Positions 44,953 to 53,814 of a stretch of DNA of 64,000 nt are shown in pieces. The notes beneath the pieces were generated by a model that worked only from the letters and a program-made list of their open reading frames with translations, ran no database searches and had not been told where the DNA came from. The position numbers and the translations under genes were made by a program. The DNA is from Chitinophaga solisilvae. Its GTDB lineage: Bacteria; Bacteroidota; Bacteroidia; Chitinophagales; Chitinophagaceae. The stretch is from assembly GCF_009928525.1 (NCBI RefSeq), contig NZ_JAABOK010000006.1, positions 462,358 to 526,357 on the forward strand. Reading direction: 5' to 3'. Positions within the stretch are counted from its first letter, which is position 1. Every line of letters begins with the position of its first letter.

Positions 44953-45116
44953 TTGCGAATTACGAATGGTGGGTTATTTTTTTATTTAGTTATTTGAGAT
45001 TTTGTGCCTGATCGTGATGCTCCCTGGGCTTACAGGTTCCAGAGAGCATCACGATCAGGCACAAAATCTCAAATAACTAAATAAAAAAATAACCCACCAT
45101 TCATCATTCGTAATTA
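44951..45116. repeat. Long palindromic intergenic repeat, copy 5 (longest stem)
   Basis: A 58-bp perfect stem: 44965-45022 pairs with 45044-45101 around a 21-nt loop, with imperfect GCGAATTACGAATG pairing outside. It joins words found in different copies: GAATTACGAATG as in copies 2, 4 and 7 and TTATTTGAGATTT as in copy 3. It sits between convergent genes. Confidence 0.93.
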
Positions 45117-45123
45117 TTTCTCT

Positions 45124-47382
45124 TTATTTCCATACCGGAATACTCACATAACTTTCACCTGACCATTTTATCCGCAGGGGAGTGTTGCCATCGGCAATGG
45201 TTTCGTCGCTGACATCTTTTCCGGAGCCGTAGTTGACTTGTTCAAAGGGGCTTTGGTTGATGTTGAGGATGACAACCAGGCGGCTGCCTTTGCTGATTTT
45301 TTTGCAGATGATGCGGGTGTTACTGAAGGGGAAGACGGCTGGCTGCCCGGGTTCCAGCAGGGTACGTGTTTCCAGGCTGCGGGCGTAGCTGGCGCGTCCT
45401 ATGAAATAGGAGAGCTGGAAATAGCGGCCGTCGGGAAGATGTTCATATAGCAGTATACCGGCATCGAGGTCTTTTTTGTTGGCAGTCAGATGTAGTTGTC
45501 CGGAGAAGGCGCCGTTGATGGTGAGTGCTTCGGTTAGTGGAGCGCTTTCGTAGCGGATACCATTGGTCATATTCGGGCTGTTGCTGATGGTAGGGTATTG
45601 AATGGCATTGTAGGTGAAGCCGCCTTGCCTGTCTGCCAGTGGAATTTCCTGTGTGAGGAAGCCCTTTCCTGCTGAGGGAGAGGGGCGCAGCAGATGACTG
45701 GTATCAAGGTAGAAGGTGAGGGTATCGTTATTCATCTGCGCGAGGGAGGCTGTGTGTTTCCATTCGTTGGTACCTGTTACCTGGTAGTTGACATAATCCT
45801 TCAGGAGAGCCGGTCGGGGGCCTCCGCGAAGAATATGAGCGAACCATTCATAGATGAGCTGGTGTATGCTGATATTGGCTGTGTCGTCAATTTTATAACC
45901 GCTGACGAAGGGCGTAGCCACGTGCTGACAGCCGAGGTGATCCCAGGGACCTATCACGAGGTAGTGCTGTGCTCCGGGGCGGTATTGCATGTGCTGGCGA
46001 TAGTAATACATAGCTCCTATTTGTGCGCCGTCATAATAGCCGGTGGTAGTCAGCACGGGGATATTAACGCGGGAAAAATCTTCCCGGTAGCAGGTCATAT
46101 CCTGCCAGTATTTATCATAGGAAGGATGTGATATCCAGCGCCGGAATATTTTGCTGGGCACGCCGTCGATGCTGTCCATGGTACGGTAGGCTGCGCCGCT
46201 GTGATACCAGTTGAAGCTGAGGTTGCGCCAGTGGGGCTGGTTATTGTAGCTGACATTGTCCAGGTATTTGTTGTTGGTGACATAGGGTATCCAGGGATAT
46301 ACGAAGTTCATGAAAACATTGTTTTCCTTGGGTACATCAAAGCCGGGAACAACGGCTGCGGAAGGCACAATGGTTTTAAGGGCAGGATGTACGCCCTGCT
46401 TTACGGCGGCCCACTGGGTGAATCCGACGTAGCTGCCGCCATACATGCCTATGCTGCCGTTGCACCAGGATTGTTTGCTGATCCAGTCGGTAACATCCCA
46501 GGCATCGCGGCCATCGTGTTCATAGGGTGTTACTTCGCCGGAGCTGCCTCTTTTACCGCGGGAGTTGGCTACTACGCCTACGTATCCTCTGTCTGCAGCT
46601 TCCTTGGCGATGCTGAGGTTTTTGATTTCGGTGTAAATCGTAAAGAAGAAGATGACGGGCAAGGGCTGCTGCTGATGTTTCGGGCGGACAACAATAGCCG
46701 GCACCTCAGCGCCGTCCCTGGTGCGGATCAGTATACTGTCGTTGATAAGATAGTGCTGCCGGTTCTCCTGTGCTATCAGTGGCGCGGCCAGTGGCATTAC
46801 GGCGGTAGCAACGCGCCAGGCATTATACCGGCGGCAAAGGGTAATGGCATTATTCACGTCTATACTGTCGCGCTGCTGCCACCGGTCCAGCTCCCGCCGG
46901 AAGTCGGCGGTAACGGCAGGTAAATCAAAGGTAAACCAGCTGTCTGTATCAAAGCGGTTGCAGGGTGTGAGCTGTTGCAGGGCTGTGGCAAAGGCACTGC
47001 GGAAAGCCTGTGGAAATTGCCGGTGGTGTTGCTGTTGCAACAGCTTTGCGCGGGCATAGGTATGGTACTGTATAAAACGAATGCCTGCCATGCAGGTATC
47101 TGTCCGGCTGTATATTGCCCTGTAGGCAGCGATAGTACGCAGGGCGGCATCGTACCTGCCGGCGGTCATCTGTACCATAAACAGGGTGGGCAGGGAAGAC
47201 CATTTGTCTTCTTCCTCCTGCAGGAGGGGTAGCAGGCGGGCGGCGAGTGCCTGCATAGCAGCAGGGAGCTGCGGGGAGCTATGGGAGGCTTCCCGCGGGA
47301 AATACAATTGCTGCGCAGTCATACGGCTCACCGGCAGGCACAGCACGGCCAGTGAGAACATTGCTCTCATCATTTTTTTCAT
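45124..47382 (-). CDS. CocE/NonD family hydrolase (X-Pro dipeptidyl peptidase-like)
   Basis: A 752-residue secreted serine hydrolase with a signal peptide (MKKMMRAMFSLAVLCLPVSRMTAQ). An extra helical N-terminal part (about 25-205) precedes the alpha/beta hydrolase domain, with nucleophile Ser317 in MYGGSYVGF and the ANSRGKRGSSGEVTPYEHDGRDAWDV block typical of CocE/glutaryl-7-ACA acylase proteins. The C-terminal jelly roll (about 565-752) is usual for the family. It acts on an ester, amide or proline peptide bond; substrate unknown. A LytTR gene follows upstream in the same direction with a 23-bp gap. Confidence 0.9.
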   Translation of the reverse strand: MKKMMRAMFSLAVLCLPVSRMTAQQLYFPREASHSSPQLPAAMQALAARLLPLLQEEEDKWSSLPTLFMVQMTAGRYDAALRTIAAYRAIYSRTDTCMAGIRFIQYHTYARAKLLQQQHHRQFPQAFRSAFATALQQLTPCNRFDTDSWFTFDLPAVTADFRRELDRWQQRDSIDVNNAITLCRRYNAWRVATAVMPLAAPLIAQENRQHYLINDSILIRTRDGAEVPAIVVRPKHQQQPLPVIFFFTIYTEIKNLSIAKEAADRGYVGVVANSRGKRGSSGEVTPYEHDGRDAWDVTDWISKQSWCNGSIGMYGGSYVGFTQWAAVKQGVHPALKTIVPSAAVVPGFDVPKENNVFMNFVYPWIPYVTNNKYLDNVSYNNQPHWRNLSFNWYHSGAAYRTMDSIDGVPSKIFRRWISHPSYDKYWQDMTCYREDFSRVNIPVLTTTGYYDGAQIGAMYYYRQHMQYRPGAQHYLVIGPWDHLGCQHVATPFVSGYKIDDTANISIHQLIYEWFAHILRGGPRPALLKDYVNYQVTGTNEWKHTASLAQMNNDTLTFYLDTSHLLRPSPSAGKGFLTQEIPLADRQGGFTYNAIQYPTISNSPNMTNGIRYESAPLTEALTINGAFSGQLHLTANKKDLDAGILLYEHLPDGRYFQLSYFIGRASYARSLETRTLLEPGQPAVFPFSNTRIICKKISKGSRLVVILNINQSPFEQVNYGSGKDVSDETIADGNTPLRIKWSGESYVSIPVWK

Positions 47383-47405
47383 ATGCTTGATGTAAGGGTA
47401 AGTGG

Positions 47406-48110
47406 TTATCTGTTATTCCATTGCCTGAATTTTACCGTCTGCCGGCTGGATACTTCCAGCTCAGGGCCGGCTGTCAGCAGTACTTTCAGTCTGCCGTTGC
47501 CGGCGGCGCTGATGGTTGAAATATGCTTTCCGTTGATAATCTGGTTCCGGTTGATCCGGAAAAAAACAGCCGGGTCAAGTTTTTCTTCCAGCTGATTCAG
47601 GGAAATTTTCATCAGGGCTTTTTTCTCTCCGAAGTAAATCCGTGCATAGTTGGCAGCAGATTCGATGAGATATATATCATGGTGGCGTACAAAAAAATAC
47701 TGTGTGCCATCTTTGATGAACAGCTGCCGTTCGGCGGGCTGCGGCTGTATCTGCCACTGGCGGCGGTGTTTTTCGATGGCCTGGGCAAACCGTTCGCTGC
47801 GGATGGGCTTCAGCAGATAGTCCAGCGCATTGGTATCAAATGCCTGTACAGCATACGTATCATATGCGGTGGTAAAGATGACGGCAGGCGTTTCTTCCAG
47901 GGAAGCCAGTAGTTCAAAGCCGGATTCTTCCGGCATCTGAATATCCAGGAAAAGCAGGTCCGCCTTGCCGGCGGTAATCAGCGCCCTGGCTTCTTCCGCA
48001 TTGCGCGCTTCGCCGGTGATCTCGTAGTCCGGATAGTCCTGTAAGGCCCGCCTGATCTCTTCTCTGGCTGCACGTTCATCGTCCGCAATAATGACGCGTA
48101 CTTTCTTCAT
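47406..48110 (-). CDS. LytTR family response regulator
   Basis: 234 residues: receiver domain with phospho-acceptor Asp56 (LLFLDIQMPEESG) and C-terminal LytTR DNA-binding domain (about 135-234, DIYLIESAANYARIYF, FFRINRNQIIN). It is coded after the sensor kinase (57 bp gap) and 23 bp before the CocE gene, so the pair may regulate that gene. Confidence 0.94.
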   Translation of the reverse strand: MKKVRVIIADDERAAREEIRRALQDYPDYEITGEARNAEEARALITAGKADLLFLDIQMPEESGFELLASLEETPAVIFTTAYDTYAVQAFDTNALDYLLKPIRSERFAQAIEKHRRQWQIQPQPAERQLFIKDGTQYFFVRHHDIYLIESAANYARIYFGEKKALMKISLNQLEEKLDPAVFFRINRNQIINGKHISTISAAGNGRLKVLLTAGPELEVSSRQTVKFRQWNNR

Positions 48111-48167
48111 GACGCTGATAGTTTTAATAAATGCTGTATAGTGCCGCAGGTAATATGTGCGGTTACG

Positions 48168-49244
48168 TTACGGTGTTCCTCCTGCAGGAATATCAGGCAA
48201 CTGAATAACTGCGGTAACAGTACCGGTGGCAGAGGTAACCGCAAAATCCGCCTTCCCCTGGAATTGCAGCTGCAGCCGCTCGCGCAGGTTTTTCAGCCCC
48301 AGGCCTGCGGGTGCATGTTCCTGCAGGCGGCCCGGATGATGAACAATGATCTGTACGCCGGTCTTGTTACGTGTAACCGTTACTGTTATAGTACCACCAT
48401 TTTTTAAACGGCTGATACTGTGCTTGATGGCATTTTCCACCAGTGTTTGTATACTGAGTGGCGGAATACGTATATCCAGCAAGGTGGTATCAATATCAAA
48501 AACAGGGATCAGTCTTTCTTCCAGCCGGAGTTTTTCCAGTTCCAGGTAATCCTTTACGAGCTGTAGTTCTTCCGCGATGGATATGAGTTGGTCTGTTCTG
48601 TTGTAGAGAGAAGTGCGCAGCAGTTCCGACAGCAGATCTATCGCTCTTCTTGCCTGTGAAGGATCTTCCAGTACCAGTGACTTGATGGTGTTCAGCGAGT
48701 TAAAGAAGAAATGGGGATTCAGCTGGGCCGTTAAATTTTCAAGTTGTATTTCTTTGGCAATCAGCTGCAGCCGCGCATTTTCACGGGTGATACGGATTTC
48801 CCGCTGTGCATAGTGATACATGTGCCAGGCCAGTACCCAGATAGACATGATCCTGATACCGGTGACGAAAGGCGTCCAGCCAAAGTCAGCCATGTGTTGC
48901 GGCCAGGAACCCTGGTACCAGCCTGTCAGGTAATGATCCAGCAGGTAAAAACGCAGGGACACGCTGAGGGCAAAGCCTGTTGCCAGCAGCAGCACAGCAG
49001 GGATAATACGTCCGAGTAACCTGCGGGGAGGCAGCGTATGCCACGCATGGCGCATGGCATAACGGCGGTAGGCATCGGTGAGCAGTATATTAACGAGGAT
49101 ATCTGCCGCGAAATTAATAATGCCCAGCGTTACATTAAATTCCTTGCTGCGGATAAAAGCTTCCGCTTCCCAGTAAAGGGCTGCCGCCGTCCAGCCGGCA
49201 AGCTGACATTTCCAGTAAAGAGAAAGTGATGGCTGCTTTTTCAT
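48168..49244 (-). CDS. Sensor histidine kinase, LytS/YehU type
   Basis: 358 residues with four membrane segments in the first 150 residues, a short coiled coil, and a His_kinase domain with phospho-acceptor His178 (QLNPHFFFNSLN) followed by the ATPase part (LVENAIKHSISRLKNGG, GLGLKNLRERL). It should phosphorylate the LytTR regulator coded next. The absence of a large sensor domain suggests that the membrane part detects the signal. Confidence 0.94.
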   Translation of the reverse strand: MKKQPSLSLYWKCQLAGWTAAALYWEAEAFIRSKEFNVTLGIINFAADILVNILLTDAYRRYAMRHAWHTLPPRRLLGRIIPAVLLLATGFALSVSLRFYLLDHYLTGWYQGSWPQHMADFGWTPFVTGIRIMSIWVLAWHMYHYAQREIRITRENARLQLIAKEIQLENLTAQLNPHFFFNSLNTIKSLVLEDPSQARRAIDLLSELLRTSLYNRTDQLISIAEELQLVKDYLELEKLRLEERLIPVFDIDTTLLDIRIPPLSIQTLVENAIKHSISRLKNGGTITVTVTRNKTGVQIIVHHPGRLQEHAPAGLGLKNLRERLQLQFQGKADFAVTSATGTVTAVIQLPDIPAGGTP

Positions 49245-49354
49245 ATGCTGTTAATCCGACAGGTACAAAGTAAGCAGTTCCCATGCAGATAAAAAAAGTA
49301 AAGTAGCCGGATGCAGAAAAGCGGGGATAAGCGTGGGGAAAGATGACGTTCAGA

Positions 49355-49384
49355 AAAGAAAAGACCGCCCTTTGCGGGGCGGTC
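49355..49384 (-). terminator. Rho-independent terminator after cytolysin-like gene 1
   Basis: On the minus strand, an 8-bp GC stem (GACCGCCC with GGGCGGTC, 49363-49384) is followed by TTTTCTTTTC. It lies 19 bp after the stop of the 350-residue lipoprotein gene. Confidence 0.85.
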
Positions 49385-49403
49385 AGGACTACGGGTACAG
49401 GTT

Positions 49404-50456
49404 TTATAATGGCAGATGTAGCTGGTAAGACATTTTATAGGAAGAGAAATCTATCAGGGAACGCGTGCGGAAAGTAATGGGCGTACCCGGTTTATCAGGT
49501 GATAATACAGCCAGCTGCTGAAATCCGGTGATGATTTCACGGAGTTCCTTCAGCCCTTTAATTTCCCTTACAGCCATATCATTGCCTGTTGTTTCATCTT
49601 TGTAATAATATCGGATGAATGCTTTTTCCAGCATGTCAGCTTCGTTGTTGCTGATATCTTCCTTTCTGCTTACTTTGACGGCAGCAGTTCTGAGTCTGAC
49701 GAGATCCTCCGGGTTCTTCGACCTGGAGGTAACCAGCAGGGCTGCCCGACGGCCATAGGTGACACTGGCTACATATACAGGATTCTCCTTTTTTGAAGTC
49801 TCGCTGAGAGGAGTCGTGAAGAACTCACCGTCTCTGGGTATATCTATAGTCAGACTAAATAATTCTATATCATAATTAAAACAAACACCTCCGGAGATAT
49901 CGAAGGTTTCAATCTGTGTGTGATCAGGCTTTCCATTCAGAGAAACCAGTATTTTGCTGAATTTTTCCGCTCCGCTGATTCCGGCTAACATAACGCGGCT
50001 GCCGGAATTATTTCCTTTCAGTACGTTTTTGATATATGCTTTGGTAACATCCGGCCCGGGAGCATCTGTTGTTAAGGGAAGTGCATTTATATCTGTACTC
50101 ATCACCACTGCCTGCGGCTTGTATGTATATCCGGTCAGCGAAACATAATTTCCGCTTTCGATGCTGTTACCCTTCAGTACTGCACCCGGAAAAACCTTAT
50201 CCACATTGATAGGGACAACTGGCAGCGCCAGTGTTTCAATAAAGATAGAATGTCCTTTTTTGTCGGGCCAGATACTGTCTTTCTGAATATCTGTTCCAAT
50301 CGGATAGAGTACAAACACACCGGCCTGCCTGATGCCGGAAGTATCTGGTTGGTCATCCGGTATTCCTCCCGGAGCAGGATTAACAGTAGCATCATTTTTT
50401 TTGCACGCCACCATACCGGAAAATAGTACGCTCAGTAGTAACAGGTTTCTTTTCAT
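49404..50456 (-). CDS. Cholesterol-dependent-cytolysin-like lipoprotein lacking domain 4, copy 1
   Basis: 350 residues with lipobox (GMVAC, Cys18). Three blocks match the thiol-activated cytolysin family in order: DKVFPGAVLKGNSI (about 86-99), ENPVYVASVTYGRRAALLVTSR (about 224-245, compare PVYISSVTYGR) and PDKPGTPITFRTRSLID (about 320-336, compare PGVPISYTTTFLKD). The protein stops just after this block, where classical cytolysins continue into the membrane-binding domain 4 with its Trp-rich undecapeptide; that part is absent. It thus resembles the short CDC-like proteins of Bacteroidota. Surface display as a lipoprotein is likely. Near-duplicate of the next gene upstream. Confidence 0.82.
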   Translation of the reverse strand: MKRNLLLLSVLFSGMVACKKNDATVNPAPGGIPDDQPDTSGIRQAGVFVLYPIGTDIQKDSIWPDKKGHSIFIETLALPVVPINVDKVFPGAVLKGNSIESGNYVSLTGYTYKPQAVVMSTDINALPLTTDAPGPDVTKAYIKNVLKGNNSGSRVMLAGISGAEKFSKILVSLNGKPDHTQIETFDISGGVCFNYDIELFSLTIDIPRDGEFFTTPLSETSKKENPVYVASVTYGRRAALLVTSRSKNPEDLVRLRTAAVKVSRKEDISNNEADMLEKAFIRYYYKDETTGNDMAVREIKGLKELREIITGFQQLAVLSPDKPGTPITFRTRSLIDFSSYKMSYQLHLPL

Positions 50457-50635
50457 CCTTTGAATATTTGATCAACCTGATGTAAAAATAATGCCAGAAT
50501 ACTTATGAACAGGGCATTCCGGCAGATATTTTCTACCTTGATGTGTTGGTGCAGAAATAAGCAAAATGAAAAAAAATGGCTGGTTGCCCGTTAAAAATTG
50601 CTTGTTATCTGTAAAGGTATATCCAGTGTTTTTTT

Positions 50636-50653
50636 GCTTACTGATAAGTAAGT
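50636..50653. promoter_or_regulatory. Copied TetR operator before cytolysin-like gene 1
   Basis: GCTTACT-GATA-AGTAAGT, one arm base and one spacer base different from the element at 51928-51945. It is 180 bp before the first cytolysin-like gene and probably keeps that copy under the same TetR repressor. Confidence 0.65.
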
Positions 50654-50700
50654 TTATGTGTGTAATAATTTAATAAATCATTTACACGGGGCTACAGGTT

Positions 50701-51747
50701 TTATAATGGCAGATGTAGCTGGTAAGACATTTTGTAGGAAGAGAAATCTATCAGGGAACGCATGCGGAAACCAATGGGCGTACCTGGTTTATCAGGTGAT
50801 AACATTTTCAGCTCCTGAAATCCGGCCATCACTTCCCGGAGTGCATAAAGCCCTTTAATATCTTTCACTTCCATATCATGACCTGTTGTTTCATCTTTAT
50901 AATAATAACGGATAAATGCTTTTTCCAGCATGTCAGCTTCCGCATAACTGATTTCTTCTCCTGTACTTACTTTAACAGCAGCAGTTCTGAGTCTGACGAG
51001 ATCCTCCGGGTTCTTTGACCTGGAGGTAACCAGCAGGGCAGCCCGGCGGCCATAGGTAACACTGGCTACATATAAGGGATTTTCTTTCCGGGAAGCCTCA
51101 CTGAGTGGCGTAGTGAAAAGCTGGCCATCTTTGGGTATTTCCGTAGTCAGCGTAAATAGTTGCGTCTCAAAGCTGAAACAAACGCCTCCGGCGATGTTGA
51201 AGGTTTCGATCTGCGTTGCATCAGGCTTCCCGTTAAGAGATACGAGTATGCTGCTAAATGTTTCCACTCCGGAGATGTCACTTTTCATAACACGGCTGCC
51301 GGCATCGGTTCCCCGCAGTACATTTTTGATATACGCCCTGACAGCATCCGGACCGGGAGCATCCGTAGTCAGGAGCAAGGTATTTATATTGGTACCGATT
51401 ACGATGGATTGCGGTTTATAGGTATATCCGGTGAGCGGTACATAATTTCCGCCCTCTATGCTATTACCTTTCAGTACTGCACCCGGAAAAATCTTATCTG
51501 CATTGGCCGGAACAACCGGCTGCATTACTGTTTCAATCAGCAGGGAGTGTCCCTTTTTATCAGGCCAGATACTATCCTTCCTAATATCAGCGCCATAGGG
51601 ATAGAGTACAAATACACCGGTATGTTTTATTCCGGAAGTATCCGGCTGGTTATCGGGTAACCCTCCGGTGTTAATACGGGTGTCGTTTTTTTTGCATGCC
51701 AGCATACCGGTGAATAATACGCCCAGCAATAATAAATTCTTTTTCAT
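50701..51747 (-). CDS. Cholesterol-dependent-cytolysin-like lipoprotein lacking domain 4, copy 2
   Basis: 348 residues from ATG 51747 with lipobox (GMLAC, Cys18); the longer frame to 51885 adds a stretch without signal-peptide sense and is rejected. It is highly similar to copy 1 along its length, with the same FPGAVLKGNSI, YVASVTYGRRAALLVTSR and DKPGTPIGFRMRSLID blocks and the same end after YQLHLPL, thus also without domain 4. Differences are scattered and conservative, which suggests that both copies are under selection. Divergent from the tetR gene, sharing its operator. Confidence 0.82.
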   Translation of the reverse strand: MKKNLLLLGVLFTGMLACKKNDTRINTGGLPDNQPDTSGIKHTGVFVLYPYGADIRKDSIWPDKKGHSLLIETVMQPVVPANADKIFPGAVLKGNSIEGGNYVPLTGYTYKPQSIVIGTNINTLLLTTDAPGPDAVRAYIKNVLRGTDAGSRVMKSDISGVETFSSILVSLNGKPDATQIETFNIAGGVCFSFETQLFTLTTEIPKDGQLFTTPLSEASRKENPLYVASVTYGRRAALLVTSRSKNPEDLVRLRTAAVKVSTGEEISYAEADMLEKAFIRYYYKDETTGHDMEVKDIKGLYALREVMAGFQELKMLSPDKPGTPIGFRMRSLIDFSSYKMSYQLHLPL

Positions 51748-51927
51748 CCTTTGAACATTTGGTTGGTTTCGCATAAAAGTAATACCGGAATACTTATGAA
51801 CAGGGCATTTGGGACGAATAAAAAATACTTGATATGTTGATGCTGACGTACTTGAAAAGAAGAATGTATGCCTGGTTGTCTGCAATTATTGCCTTGTTAT
51901 CTGCAAAATCATAATTAATATTTTTTT

Positions 51928-51945
51928 ACTTACTGGTAAGTAAGT
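51928..51945. promoter_or_regulatory. TetR operator between cytolysin-like gene 2 and tetR
   Basis: ACTTACT-GGTA-AGTAAGT, a perfect 7-bp inverted repeat with a 4-bp spacer, 29 bp before the tetR ATG and 180 bp before the cytolysin-like ATG. The position and its copy at 50636 make it the likely TetR site. Confidence 0.7.
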
Positions 51946-51974
51946 AGATTGCATAACAATTTAACAAATAGTTT

Positions 51975-52526
51975 ATGTCAGGAACGAGAGAGAAAATAGT
52001 GGAAATGGCGGATAAGCTGATCCGGGTGAAAGGATACAATGCTTTCAGCTATAAGGATATTGCTGATCCGCTCGAAGTAAAGAATGCAGCCATCCATTAT
52101 CATTTCCCTGCTAAATCGGACCTGGGGGAGGGCGTCATCATACATGAGCTGGAAACCTTCGCGGTGCAGCGGGAGCAATGGAGGCGGCTGCCGGAAGATG
52201 AGCAGCTGGATAAATTGTTTGATGTATTCCGGCGGCACTGCAAAGCGGGTAATATCTGTCTTATTGGTTCGCTGGCGCCGGACTTCGAAACCCTGCCGGA
52301 AGATATGCAGGGAAAGATCCAGGAAATGACCCTGGAAATACTGGAATGGGTGACCGCCTGCCTGGAGAAAGGCAGAAAAAAGAAACTGTTTCATTTTAAA
52401 GGAGATGCGGAAGACCGCGCACTGATGGTGATGTCAAACCTGCAGTCGTCCCTGCTGCTGTCAAGAGTACTGGGACCACATGTCTGTCAGCGTATCACCA
52501 AACGTCTCCTGGAAGATTTACGCTAA
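51975..52526 (+). CDS. TetR family transcriptional regulator
   Basis: 183 residues with a TetR HTH in the first 55 residues (KIVEMADKLIRVKGYNAFSYKDIA, VKNAAIHYHFPAKSDLG), then a helical domain with GNICLIGSLAPDFETLPEDMQGKI, usual for the YcdC/AefR-like branch with TetR_C_11-type domain. Probable repressor of the two cytolysin-like genes and of itself through the ACTTACT/AGTAAGT sites. The fabF gene begins 10 bp downstream, so its expression is tied to this promoter. Confidence 0.93.
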   Translation: MSGTREKIVEMADKLIRVKGYNAFSYKDIADPLEVKNAAIHYHFPAKSDLGEGVIIHELETFAVQREQWRRLPEDEQLDKLFDVFRRHCKAGNICLIGSLAPDFETLPEDMQGKIQEMTLEILEWVTACLEKGRKKKLFHFKGDAEDRALMVMSNLQSSLLLSRVLGPHVCQRITKRLLEDLR

Positions 52527-52536
52527 AAACATACTT

Positions 52537-53781
52537 ATGATGAAAAGAGTTGTCGTGACCGGTCTGGGTGCAGTAACGCCTGTCGGTAATACTACCGCTG
52601 CTTTCTGGGAAAGCCTGGTGGCAGGTAAAAGCGGGGCCGCTACCATCACCCGCTTTGATGCGGGCAGGTTCCGGACGCAGTTTGCCTGCGAGCTTAAAAA
52701 TTATCAGCCTGCCGATACCCTCGACAAAGCAGAGATCAGGAAAACAGATCCCTTTACGCAATATGCACTGACAGCCGCTGGGGAAGCAATTAAAGACTCC
52801 GGGCTGGACTTCAGCACCATGAATCCTTTTGATACCGGTGTTATCTGGGGCTCCGGGCAGGGAGGCATGCAGACATTTGAGGAGCAGGTAACGGAATATG
52901 TTACGGGCGACTATAACCCGCGGTTCAGTCCGTACTTTGTTCCCCGGCTTATCACCAACATGGCTTCCGGCATGATCTCTATCCGGTATGGGCTGATGGG
53001 GATCAACTATACCACTGTTTCAGCGTGCGCTACTTCCAACACAGCTATTATGGATGCATTAACGTATATCCGTCTGGGTAAGGCAAAGGTAATTATCACC
53101 GGCGGTTCGGAAGCGCCCGTAACACCGGCGTCTGTAGGTGGCTTCTGTGCCATGAAGGCCATGTCTGTCCGCAACGGTGATCCGGCATCAGCTTCCCGCC
53201 CTTTTGATACGGAACGCGATGGCTTCGTGATGGGAGAAGGCGCCGGTGCGCTGGTACTGGAAGAATATGAACATGCCAGAGCAAGAGGCGCCGTTATCTA
53301 TGCGGAAGTGGCTGGTGCTGCTATGACGGCAGACGCCTATCATATGACAGCTACTCACCCCGAAGGACTGGGCGCATACCAGGCTATGAAATCAGCCCTG
53401 GAAGATGCAGGATTAAATGACACCGACGTAGATTACCTGAATGCGCACGCTACCTCCACCCCGGTGGGCGACCTGAGTGAAATCGCTGCCATCACCAGGA
53501 TGTTCGGCAATAACCCGGAACGGCTGCACATCAGCGCCACCAAATCCATGACCGGCCACCTGCTGGGCGCTGCCGGCGCTATAGAAGCCATTGCCAGTAT
53601 TATGAGCATCCGGACAGGCATCATTGCACCCACCATTAATACCACTACCCTGGACCCGGCCATCCCTGAAGGTTTACAGATTATTCTCGGACAGGCAACA
53701 GAGAAAAAGGTAGAGGTGGCCATGAGCAATACCTTTGGATTCGGTGGCCACAACGGTATCGTGGTTTTCAGAAAAGTATAA
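52537..53781 (+). CDS. fabF: Beta-ketoacyl-ACP synthase II
   Basis: Condenses malonyl-ACP with an acyl-ACP. From ATG 52537 it has 414 residues, normal for FabF. The catalytic set is complete: Cys164 (VSACATSN), His304 (NAHATSTPVGD), Lys336 (KSMTGH) and His341. The usual housekeeping fabF neighbours (acpP, rnc) are absent, so this may be a second copy with a special role. It is cotranscribed with a TetR gene and probably a methyltransferase gene. Confidence 0.93.
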   Translation: MMKRVVVTGLGAVTPVGNTTAAFWESLVAGKSGAATITRFDAGRFRTQFACELKNYQPADTLDKAEIRKTDPFTQYALTAAGEAIKDSGLDFSTMNPFDTGVIWGSGQGGMQTFEEQVTEYVTGDYNPRFSPYFVPRLITNMASGMISIRYGLMGINYTTVSACATSNTAIMDALTYIRLGKAKVIITGGSEAPVTPASVGGFCAMKAMSVRNGDPASASRPFDTERDGFVMGEGAGALVLEEYEHARARGAVIYAEVAGAAMTADAYHMTATHPEGLGAYQAMKSALEDAGLNDTDVDYLNAHATSTPVGDLSEIAAITRMFGNNPERLHISATKSMTGHLLGAAGAIEAIASIMSIRTGIIAPTINTTTLDPAIPEGLQIILGQATEKKVEVAMSNTFGFGGHNGIVVFRKV

Positions 53782-53814
53782 AATTACCGACCTTTCAGAT
53801 TCAAACTGATTGTT

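Larger units (their letters stand above)
49404..51945. repeat. Tandem gene duplication (cytolysin-like gene plus promoter)
   Basis: Two direct units of about 1.25 kb: 49404-50653 and 50701-51945. Both contain a cytolysin-like gene, the leader and the 18-bp TetR-type palindrome. The similarity continues into the sequence just before the tetR start codon in both units, so the copied segment ended at about the tetR gene. Confidence 0.82.

Noticed and set aside
34584..45116. CRISPR array or tandem repeat locus from repeated GAATTACG words
   Set aside because: The words occur as arms of single palindromes at separate gene borders, not as regular repeats with spacers, and no cas genes are present.
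44951..45116. Insertion sequence or MITE with target-site duplication
   Set aside because: No transposase and no clear flanking duplication at any copy; a mobile origin remains possible but is not shown here.
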